Assembly: GCA_965222655.1 (NCBI GenBank)
Contig: CBDCUP010000013.1
Span: forward strand, 1-64,000
DNA: 64,000 bases
From: CAUZIZ01 sp965222655
GTDB taxonomy: Bacteria > Acidobacteriota > UBA6911 > RPQK01 > JAJDTT01
Direction of reading: 5' to 3'
Shown here: in pieces, positions 9,742 through 17,302 of the stretch
How positions within the stretch are numbered: position 1 is the stretch's first letter
Layout of the letters: each line of letters opens with the position of its first letter
Program-made: the position numbers and the translations under genes
Notes under the pieces: generated by a model
Seen by the model: the letters and a program-made list of their open reading frames with translations, nothing else
The model's database searches: none
What the model was told of the DNA's origin: nothing

Positions 9742-11624
9742 ATTCGGACCACTTCTTGGTCCTCAAACCAGCCAACACGGGACATATGGCTGGCAACCTT
9801 GTCCGCCTCTTTCGTGTACACAATCACGGCGAGGCTCCGCTGAGCCCTGCTGCAAGTCACGTAAAAGAGGCGACGGGTTCTGTCTACGGACGTGTCCTTC
9901 CCTTCAAGGCGGTTCTTTTCGTCTGTGTTCGTCAGAGCTTTCGCCCCAAGCAACTTCTCATAGCTGAACATGAAGCCGCGGGCTTCGTTGTCATCTAGGA
10001 TGACCATGACTCGCGGGAACTGCAGCCCCTTGATGCCCTGATGTGTTCCGAAAGGGGATCTGTCAGAGATGTACTTCACATACGCCTGGAGCTGACTGAA
10101 AGGGACCGAAAGCGCTTTTCGCCAAGCATCGACCTCAGGATTCCTGTCGTTATCCGCATCTGCGAGAACTGACTCTACCTCTTCTCCCTGTCCATCAGTG
10201 TCGGAAAGGATGGGCGCAAATACATCAGGAATACCGAATAGATCTTCGTGATTGATCGCCCTGAGAACATCCAACAGGACGGGATCTGCGCCATCGTTCC
10301 ACTGTGAGTACACGGACTCCACAGACCTCCTAGCCTTGAAGATTTCCTCTAATGAAGTCGTGCTTCCGCTCAGTCTTTCGGGAGACACGATCGGGGAGTG
10401 ATCCTTCACCACCCGAGCCACCGCAAACCTATCTTCTGATTGCATGGCTTGAACCAAGGGAAGAACTTGCTGTGCGAAGAAGGCAATCCCGCTCAGAGTC
10501 CCATCAAGCAGGCCCGTCTTGAAATTGTCTACCTTGTAAAGCGGCTCAAAGAAACGGCCGAAGCAGCCCCTGCGTGCGGCCATGTGATGCTCAAGGGTAA
10601 GGACCTTGACTGCCTGTTGGCTCATCCATTCGTCATCGGAAGTGGCCTCTGCCATTATCCTGGCCGCTGCCGTTTCGACTGTCAGTTTGTCTACGTCATC
10701 AACATCATTGATCAGAAACAGGCGCACGAACCCTTCTTGCGCGTCTTGCCTAGGCTCCTGCCGAGCGCCGTCCGCTTCCGATCTGATCCGGTTGAGAAGC
10801 GTCACAATTCGTTTGGGACACCTGTGGTTGACTGCAATGGCAGGTTTCTCCCAATCTGCCGGGACAGCCTGCTCCAATCCGACTTTCCCGTCCGCATAGA
10901 TGCGTTGCATCGTGTCACCGAACAGACACAGACTGAACTGGTCTGGATGCTCCGCCTGAAGGGCGAAGAACGCATCAATCAGGTTTTTCTGTGTGTCCTG
11001 GCTTTCGTCGATGAGCAGGACGGGATGCTTCCGAATCAGTACTTGCCTCATGAGCGGCTTATTGGCGAGGAACGCCGCTGAGATGGCTATGACCTCAGCA
11101 TGGTTGAGCGAATTCTTGCCGACGTTTTCACCGTTTGGGTTGTAGGTGAACTGCTTGATGACATCGAGATGCTGAAGTCGCTTCTGCTTCGACTCTATTT
11201 GTACTTCTCGCTCATGGGCGGCCTTTGTTCCTGACCTCCCTGACTCTTGCTTCTCCTGAAGTTCGGTGATTTCGGTAGACAAACGTACGCGGAGCCAAAA
11301 AGAGATGTCTTTGTGGTACGTGCGGATCTGTTCCCAAGCAAAACTATGGATTGTGGACACGGCAAAGATGGGATCGAAATCTGTTCTGCGCCTAATCTCA
11401 TCACATGCGGCATTGGTGTAGGTTATGACAGCAACTTTCTGGCCGGACTGCCGGAACTGCGTGCCATAGCGGGCCCGAAAGATGTCCATTGCCTCAATGA
11501 CCGCCCTTGTCTTGCCGGAGCCAGCGCCGGCATAGAGGAAGAAACTCTTGGGCTTCTCCAGGTCGAGGCACGCCGCAATTACCTTCCTGAGTTCATCCCC
11601 GTGAGTGACCGTCTCAGGCATCAT
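9738..11624 (-). CDS. gajB: Gabija-like GajB: UvrD/Rep-type helicase
   Basis: 628-aa superfamily 1 DNA helicase. Motifs in order are AGAGSGKT (Walker A, about 32-39), VITYTNAACDEIRRR (Ia), STIHSFAWEQI, LLIDESQDTQKNLIDAF (II), LFGDTMQRIYADG (III), VNHRCPKRI (IV), GTHQGIKGLQFPRVMVILDD (V) and RRLFYVTCSRAQRSLAV (VI). It overlaps the upstream OLD-type nuclease gene by 11 bases, so the two are co-translated. In Gabija anti-phage systems GajB helicase works with GajA nuclease. Both proteins here are longer than the roughly 500 and 580 residues typical of the described system, so this may be a divergent type. Downstream, the sequence changes abruptly into a broken surface-protein gene. Confidence 0.75.
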   Translation of the reverse strand: MMPETVTHGDELRKVIAACLDLEKPKSFFLYAGAGSGKTRAVIEAMDIFRARYGTQFRQSGQKVAVITYTNAACDEIRRRTDFDPIFAVSTIHSFAWEQIRTYHKDISFWLRVRLSTEITELQEKQESGRSGTKAAHEREVQIESKQKRLQHLDVIKQFTYNPNGENVGKNSLNHAEVIAISAAFLANKPLMRQVLIRKHPVLLIDESQDTQKNLIDAFFALQAEHPDQFSLCLFGDTMQRIYADGKVGLEQAVPADWEKPAIAVNHRCPKRIVTLLNRIRSEADGARQEPRQDAQEGFVRLFLINDVDDVDKLTVETAAARIMAEATSDDEWMSQQAVKVLTLEHHMAARRGCFGRFFEPLYKVDNFKTGLLDGTLSGIAFFAQQVLPLVQAMQSEDRFAVARVVKDHSPIVSPERLSGSTTSLEEIFKARRSVESVYSQWNDGADPVLLDVLRAINHEDLFGIPDVFAPILSDTDGQGEEVESVLADADNDRNPEVDAWRKALSVPFSQLQAYVKYISDRSPFGTHQGIKGLQFPRVMVILDDNEARGFMFSYEKLLGAKALTNTDEKNRLEGKDTSVDRTRRLFYVTCSRAQRSLAVIVYTKEADKVASHMSRVGWFEDQEVVRM

Positions 11625-13854
11625 TCATCTCTCCCGGTTCTGTCGAGATGGTGTCAACCTTTCTCGACTCAAGGCTCTTCTCAAGCCACTTGAGGCCATC
11701 AGTGATGTAGCCTGGCGCTTCTATCTGGTCTGGCTCACTCAGGTATAGTAGCTCCAAGGCCATCTCAGCCTTGCTGCCCTTCTCCAATTTGGCGAACATT
11801 TCTTTGCTGGCACCTTCGAGGGTTTCCTCTCCGAGAGCCGCTTGGAGCTTCTTCAATAGGCCCACCGGTTCTGCATATCCTCGGAACAGCGCAAGATTCG
11901 TCAAGGCCAGTGAATCCTCGAACGTATATGGTATTGCCTCGTCCCGGTCTTCACCCTCCTCGAATTCCACAGTGATCGGGCACTGGTATGCGACCCTGAC
12001 GAGTCTATCCGCTGTCTGCTTCTCGTCGTCCGACAGATCAAACAGATCATCAAGTGTGTCCTTTTTCGGCACCCAGTCCTTGAGTGTGGTGTTTCCTGTT
12101 CGGTAGTCTTTGCCGCGCTCCGGGCGAGCCTTGGCGGTGCCAGTTGTGTGAATCGAGTCCAAGTCTGTGACGATCAGTGATAGAAGCCCAAGAGTATCCA
12201 GTAGTGGTTTCAAACGATGTGCATGGGCACCGCCGATCTCAAGAAGCGAGATGTAGCTTTGATCCAGCCCATGGAACTTCACCCGGATGAAATGGGGAAT
12301 CAACATGCGTTCAGCCGAGCCCTCCACGAGGATGGCCGCATCGGCGAAGAAGAGATCGCAATGGGTTGTCCGAAGATAACGAGTAGCAAACTTCGAGGTC
12401 TCATCGTGGTCGCCAAACGTCTGTGAGAGGTTGACAACCGTTGCCGTGGGAATCTCCCCCTGCGTTGTGGCTGGTTCGCGACGGAAGTAGCGCAGGCAAG
12501 AGAAGTCCAATTCATGAGCAATATGTGATGAGTGAGTGCTGACGATCATCTGCGTGTTGAAGGAAGAATCGGCTAGTGCAGCGTGGTGGCGGAGCACTTT
12601 GTAGGCTTTCTTGATGAATACCTGCTGAACCTGAGCGTGCAGATGAGCTTCGGGTTCTTCGACAAGCACAAGGTGCAAGGGTTCAATAGCGGCGTCCTTG
12701 GTCTCCTGACGCTTGGCCGCTTTTCCAACCCGCATCCATTCGTCCCTGAATCGGATCAGGTTGAATACCATCGAGATGAGGTTCTGGTAACCCAGCCCGT
12801 TGTATTTTTCGGGCAAGGACAGTGAATCTGCTCCAGGCAGGTCGAACTGGACCGCGGCCTCGTGATCAAGGCTGTCGTGTGGATCGATCTTGCTCGTTAT
12901 GGAGATTCTCGGGTCACTGAATCCCGGATAGTTGAGACCTTCAAGTTCTCCGATGGCAGGCTCGAAGCTCGTTTTCAACTTCACGTTGAATATCGTTTTC
13001 GCTGCTTCGATCGCCTCCAGCGCCTCGATATCATTCTTATCCGGTGCTTCTGACGGATTCAGGTGCTTGGAGAAGTAGCGGCGCAGCTGGGTCGACAAGC
13101 TTGCAAAGTCACTGTGTGAGTCATCCTCTGTCTTGGGATCGGAAAAACCTCTCTGGGCCGTGATTACGTCAATCTTGATGAGACCATCGAATGGATCCTT
13201 CTTGAGCAGGTCGCTGTCGGGCGGAAGCAACTGGGGCTGGGCGATTCCACGCACCGGATCTTGGCGCTGCGTCGGGTCCAGAATGTAGGACTGCACTCTA
13301 AACTGGCTGTGAAGCTGTCTGTCCAGAAAGTCCCTCATTGAATGTGGCCATAGAGACAGCGGCGACTCTGGTTTGGTGGAAGCTGACTCGGCGTCACGGG
13401 CCGAATTGGAAGCACTTCGGAAATCCCTGTAGAGTTGGTCCATGTTCGTTGGTGCAAACAAAAGCCTGACTCCCAGCAATTCTTCGGGCGTCCAATCCAG
13501 TGTGGGGAGAAGATGTACGACACGGTGAAGGTCTTCTTCGTCTGCCCTAAGCCAGACATCGATGGAGGGTAGCAGAGGTAGCCAGGCATCAACGGCGATA
13601 TCTGGTTCTTCATCGTCGGCAGCATCTACCCACTGTGTGCCGAGTTGATCAAGAGATGACCAGTTCGAAAGGGTGAAATCCGTTGTCGCAAAGTCTTTGC
13701 GGCGGCTCTTCGCAAGAAAGAGAATCAAAGCCTCCATTGCGGATGTCTTGCCGCTGTTATTTGCGCCGACGAAGATCGTCTCCTGTTGCGCGATCTCGAC
13801 GCGGCATGCCTTCAGCTTCCGGAAGTTCTGTATCTCAACAAAGGCAATGTGCAT
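11614..13854 (-). CDS. gajA: Gabija-like GajA: OLD-family ATPase with TOPRIM nuclease
   Basis: 746 residues from the ATG at 13854, chosen because GGGAGAA lies just upstream. A second in-frame ATG at 13869 has no RBS. The N-terminal ABC-type ATPase has MHIAFVEIQNFRKLK, Walker A GANNSGKTS (30-38), LVLVEEPEAHLH (Walker B) and STHSSHIAHELDF (H-loop). The C-terminal TOPRIM domain shows ILVEGSAERMLIP (catalytic Glu) and LIVTDLDS (the Asp pair). This is the layout of class 2 OLD nucleases, which are encoded beside UvrD-like helicases and include GajA. GajA cuts DNA and is held inactive by nucleotides. Only about 60 bases separate the start from a Tn3-type end, so promoter and element end nearly coincide. 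Confidence 0.75.
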   Translation of the reverse strand: MHIAFVEIQNFRKLKACRVEIAQQETIFVGANNSGKTSAMEALILFLAKSRRKDFATTDFTLSNWSSLDQLGTQWVDAADDEEPDIAVDAWLPLLPSIDVWLRADEEDLHRVVHLLPTLDWTPEELLGVRLLFAPTNMDQLYRDFRSASNSARDAESASTKPESPLSLWPHSMRDFLDRQLHSQFRVQSYILDPTQRQDPVRGIAQPQLLPPDSDLLKKDPFDGLIKIDVITAQRGFSDPKTEDDSHSDFASLSTQLRRYFSKHLNPSEAPDKNDIEALEAIEAAKTIFNVKLKTSFEPAIGELEGLNYPGFSDPRISITSKIDPHDSLDHEAAVQFDLPGADSLSLPEKYNGLGYQNLISMVFNLIRFRDEWMRVGKAAKRQETKDAAIEPLHLVLVEEPEAHLHAQVQQVFIKKAYKVLRHHAALADSSFNTQMIVSTHSSHIAHELDFSCLRYFRREPATTQGEIPTATVVNLSQTFGDHDETSKFATRYLRTTHCDLFFADAAILVEGSAERMLIPHFIRVKFHGLDQSYISLLEIGGAHAHRLKPLLDTLGLLSLIVTDLDSIHTTGTAKARPERGKDYRTGNTTLKDWVPKKDTLDDLFDLSDDEKQTADRLVRVAYQCPITVEFEEGEDRDEAIPYTFEDSLALTNLALFRGYAEPVGLLKKLQAALGEETLEGASKEMFAKLEKGSKAEMALELLYLSEPDQIEAPGYITDGLKWLEKSLESRKVDTISTEPGEMNDA

Positions 13855-13915
13855 TCGATGTTCTCCCATGCGCGGCAGAGTAGTTCAGCCGTTGCATGAT
13901 CCTTATATCTTCAGA

Positions 13916-13983
13916 AAGCCACCAGGAAACTGAGCGCGGTCTCGGCTTAGCGTGCGTTTTCGTTCCATTGTTCCTCGACCCCC
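13916..13983 (-). repeat. Tn3-type terminal repeat plus resolvase tail (copy of 25907-25974)
   Basis: Reading from 13983 on the minus strand, GGGGGTCGAGGAACAATGGA begins a 38-base unit ending CACGCTAAG at 13946. Start, length and ending match Tn3-family terminal inverted repeats. The next 30 bases (to 13916) are also identical to the sequence after the copy at 25907, which there encodes the last residues of a serine resolvase. So 68 bases of one transposon end are present here without the rest of the element. The outer (GGGG) side faces the hsd operon and the inner side faces gajA. Confidence 0.8.
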
Positions 13984-14154
13984 GTAATGGCGGGAATCGA
14001 CCAAACGATGAGGGAAGTACAGGGCCTTTATGAGATGGTGTTCCGGATCACTGGCGGAGCAGACTGATATAGGAGAATTAAGCTCATGCAGTGTAAAGAC
14101 AGCTTGGTTTCGATCGGTAAAGCCCTTCAGTTCCTTGTTCCACCCCGCGTTCAC
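13984..14154 (-). pseudogene. ORF coupled to hsdS, truncated by Tn3 end
   Basis: A GTG start at 14154 overlaps the hsdS stop in a GTGA arrangement typical of translational coupling. About 57 codons follow (GWNKELKGFTDRNQAVFTLH, then EHHLIKALYFPHRLVDSRHY) before the frame runs into the Tn3-type repeat. It looks like the 5' part of a fourth gene in the hsd operon, cut by the transposon end. Family not recognised. Confidence 0.4.
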
Positions 14155-15845
14155 CAGACGGGTCGCTGCACCACGGACTCCCGATCCGCAGTCTGCATCA
14201 GTACCTCGCGTAGGAGGGCGTCGAGCAGGCGACGGCGGGTGTCTTCGCCGGTGGCGAGACTAGCCTCCAGCCGGTCACAAAGCGCTATCAGTTCATCGAC
14301 CCTGGTGATGATGCGGTGTTGCTCGGGGAAAGGTGGGAGAGGAAACAAATAAGCCGCGAGGCTCGTGCCTGTGAAATGTTTGATGCCCGTTCCAGTGAAA
14401 TACTCGGCCAAACGTCCATCATCTGCACTGGCCCGAAGCGCCTTCACAAAAAAGCCGCTATCTACGATAGTCAAGAAACGGACGCGATGAATGGCTTTCT
14501 GAAAATAAATGTCGTCTTCGCGCCCGTCCCACACCGCCGCTCGACCGGGCTCTCCTCCCTCGCATATCAACACATCGCCAAATTGGAGCGTGAACTCTGA
14601 AAGCTCAGAATCCTCAAACCGCATTTCCAGAAGGTCTGATAGATCGAAGTCGAACCACCGCACATTGATGTTACGAAGGTACCTGCGCGGTGTTCCTTTG
14701 TTCTTGGCTTTGTCGAGCATCTTGCCAAGGCGCCTTACGGCTACGGCCCCCACGTTCACCCAAGCCCAAGATGCGGGAAGTTCGAATGGCATGGCGCTTG
14801 AAACAGCGATTTTTCGGCGCTTCAACAATTCCGACGCCGGTTCATCGTTCGGGTTCTGCTTCACCAGCTTGCCGCGCACGGCCAGATTGAGAATGGTCTG
14901 GCGGAGAGACTTGATCTGGTCTGTCCGGGTGGTGAGTGGGACGAGGTTTTCGAGGGCGAAGGCGGCGTGGTTCCGGAATACCACCGGGTCAAGATCGGGC
15001 GCGTTGAGGAGGACGAGGCTAGCCGCCGACAGCTGGTCCCGCGTCGACTCCCGCTCTGTCCGTGCTGCCTCCAGCCGGTCGCAGAGCGCCATCAGTTCAT
15101 CGACCTTGGCGACAATGCGGTGTTGCTCCGCGAGGGGTGGGAGGGGGATCTCGTATTTCCGTAGATTGGCCGACGATAGGTTGGGCTGAGCAGAGCCGTT
15201 ATCGAAGCGCCGGAGCATCTGCCCGGCGATATTGCTTTCAAGATAGATAGAAAGGTACGGAACACATTGCTGTTCGATCGGCCTTAGTATCACCAACGAG
15301 GATGCTATCGCACCTTCGCCTTCGTGGTCGTAGATCGCGTGTTTACCGAGAGATCCTCGCAAACAATAGAGCTGGTCACCTTTCTTTAGCTTCCCTCCTC
15401 CGAGCTGTTGATATTTTTCGGGCGTGATGAAGTTCATTTGGAACATGGAAACGCGTCCGTTGACCAGATGACCGGCGTTCACGAACGGAATTCCCCTCTG
15501 TACCAACTGATCGCGCGATGGATAGTTCTTGCCTCGATCACCATTTTCGAAGTCCCATAGGTCATTCGCCTGCGCCCATGACCATGATTTCGGAACATCG
15601 TAGAGCACGTCTTCGTCGGCTATTGGCAAGAGCCTCTTCGGCCTTTTCGCCTTACTAGCTTTTACCATTTCCTCGCGCGTGGATGAGATCACTCCAAGCA
15701 ATTCCGCTGCCGGTTCGTCGTTGGGATCCTGCTCCACCAGCTTGCCGCGTACAGCCAGATCGAGAATGAAGCGCCGTAATCGCGCAATCGCATCAGGCGC
15801 GTCGGCCATCCGTTCGTAATGGGCCAGCAGTCGGTCGGCGTTCAT
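14151..15845 (-). CDS. hsdS: Type I restriction specificity subunit HsdS
   Basis: 564-aa DNA-recognition subunit of the type I restriction-modification complex. It has the classic two-repeat design: two variable target-recognition domains, each followed by a conserved helix. The helices read LPPLAEQHRIVAKVDELMAL then CDRLEAARTERE in the first half, and LPPFPEQHRIITRVDELIAL then CDRLEASLA near the C-terminus. The two repeats also share LAVRGKLVEQDPNDEPAAEL and LAVRGKLVKQNPNDEPASEL. The start ATG overlaps the hsdM stop (ATGA), so the operon order is hsdR-hsdM-hsdS. The target sequence cannot be read from the protein. The gene is intact. Confidence 0.95.
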   Translation of the reverse strand: MNADRLLAHYERMADAPDAIARLRRFILDLAVRGKLVEQDPNDEPAAELLGVISSTREEMVKASKAKRPKRLLPIADEDVLYDVPKSWSWAQANDLWDFENGDRGKNYPSRDQLVQRGIPFVNAGHLVNGRVSMFQMNFITPEKYQQLGGGKLKKGDQLYCLRGSLGKHAIYDHEGEGAIASSLVILRPIEQQCVPYLSIYLESNIAGQMLRRFDNGSAQPNLSSANLRKYEIPLPPLAEQHRIVAKVDELMALCDRLEAARTERESTRDQLSAASLVLLNAPDLDPVVFRNHAAFALENLVPLTTRTDQIKSLRQTILNLAVRGKLVKQNPNDEPASELLKRRKIAVSSAMPFELPASWAWVNVGAVAVRRLGKMLDKAKNKGTPRRYLRNINVRWFDFDLSDLLEMRFEDSELSEFTLQFGDVLICEGGEPGRAAVWDGREDDIYFQKAIHRVRFLTIVDSGFFVKALRASADDGRLAEYFTGTGIKHFTGTSLAAYLFPLPPFPEQHRIITRVDELIALCDRLEASLATGEDTRRRLLDALLREVLMQTADRESVVQRPVW

Positions 15846-17299
15846 CGCATGAGCGCCTCGGCCAGAATTGCCTTCAAACGGTCACGCAAGGCTGATGTTT
15901 CGGCCTCGGCGGCAGTCAGCTTCTCCAGAAGCTCTTCCGGGTCACCATGGTTGTCTTCTTGCGTGTGCGGGTTCTTGATGTCCAGGTTGTAGCCGCGCTC
16001 CTTTACCTCCTCGGCCGTCACCTTCCAGGCGCGTTCTGTCTCCTTCCGTCCCTCGCGCTGTGCCCCACCCCACCAATCAACGCAACCCTGGAAATGCTCC
16101 AACCGGATCGGCCGGGTCATGGAGTAGGCCTTCTGGCCCTCGGGCACCCGGTGCTCGTAGAACCAGATGTTCCCGGTCGGCTCACCCTTCTCGAAGAACA
16201 GCAGATTGGTGCCGATGGAGGCATAGGGACGGAACACGGAATTCGGCAGGCGGACGATGGTGTGCAGGTTGCACTCCTCCATCAGATGCTCTTTGAGCCG
16301 CGTCTTGACGCCTTCACCGAACAAGGAACCATCAGGCAGGACCACGGCAGCGCGGCCAGCCGGCTTCAACAGGCGGACGATCAGGGCGAGGAACAGATCC
16401 GCCGTTTCCTTGGTCCGGAAATGTTGCGGAAAGTTGCTCTCGATGCCGTCCTCTTCCTTGCCGCCGAAGGGCGGATTGGTGAGCACGATATCGACCCTGT
16501 CCTTTCTCCCCCAGCCGATATAGGGCCGGGCCAGGGTGTTGTCGTGACGGACGAAGCTGGGATCCTCAATGCCGTGCAGCAGCATGTTGGTGACGCAAAG
16601 CATGTGCGGAAGCTGCTTCTTCTCCACGGCGTGCAGGGCTGCCTGCATGATCTGTTCATCCTCGGGCCGCTTCACGTAACGATCCCGCATGTGGCGCAAA
16701 GAACAGGTCAGGAATCCGCCGGTGCCGCAGGCCGGGTCGAACAGAGTCTCGCCAGGCTTGGGGTCGGTGCGGTCGACCATGAAGGCGGTAACGGCGCGGG
16801 GCGTGTAGTACTCTCCCGCATTGCCCGCCGATTGCAGGTCGTTGAGAATCTGTTCGTAGATGTCGCCAAAATGCCGGCGTTCGCTCAGATTGTTGAAGTC
16901 GACCTCGTTGATTTTGTTGACCACCTGGCGCATCAACTGGCCGGATTTCATGTAGTTGTAGGCATCCTCGAACACGGCGCGAACCACGCGTCGCCGGTCG
17001 CCGGAGCGTCCGGTCATTTGAAGAGCTTTCAGGGACGGAAACAGGTCGTCGTCAACGAAGGCGAGCAATTCCTCGCCGGTGATGCCCTCGGGATCTGCCG
17101 CCCAGGCACGCCATTGGTAGCGCTTGGGGATCGGCGAGGCGTAGCCGGGCCGCATCAACTCCAGTTCTTGGTCCTGATCGTCAATGATCTTGAGAAAAAA
17201 CATCCAGCAAAGCTGACTGATGCGTTGGGCATCGCCATCGACGCCGGTGTCCTGGCGCATGATGTTCTGGATGGATTTGACGAGGGTGCGGACCGACAT
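15842..17299 (-). CDS. hsdM: Type I DNA methyltransferase subunit HsdM
   Basis: 485-aa N6-adenine methyltransferase that modifies the site chosen by HsdS and joins HsdR in the restriction complex. An N-terminal helical HsdM_N domain (residues 1-130) precedes the Rossmann core. SAM-binding motif I is DPACGTGGF (about 190) and catalytic motif IV is NPPFGG (about 277). GEYYTPRAVTAFMV is the family hallmark before motif I. It lies 3 bases after the hsdR stop and overlaps hsdS by 4 bases. Complete, with no damage seen. Confidence 0.96.
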   Translation of the reverse strand: MSVRTLVKSIQNIMRQDTGVDGDAQRISQLCWMFFLKIIDDQDQELELMRPGYASPIPKRYQWRAWAADPEGITGEELLAFVDDDLFPSLKALQMTGRSGDRRRVVRAVFEDAYNYMKSGQLMRQVVNKINEVDFNNLSERRHFGDIYEQILNDLQSAGNAGEYYTPRAVTAFMVDRTDPKPGETLFDPACGTGGFLTCSLRHMRDRYVKRPEDEQIMQAALHAVEKKQLPHMLCVTNMLLHGIEDPSFVRHDNTLARPYIGWGRKDRVDIVLTNPPFGGKEEDGIESNFPQHFRTKETADLFLALIVRLLKPAGRAAVVLPDGSLFGEGVKTRLKEHLMEECNLHTIVRLPNSVFRPYASIGTNLLFFEKGEPTGNIWFYEHRVPEGQKAYSMTRPIRLEHFQGCVDWWGGAQREGRKETERAWKVTAEEVKERGYNLDIKNPHTQEDNHGDPEELLEKLTAAEAETSALRDRLKAILAEALMR

Positions 17300-17302
17300 G
17301 GG

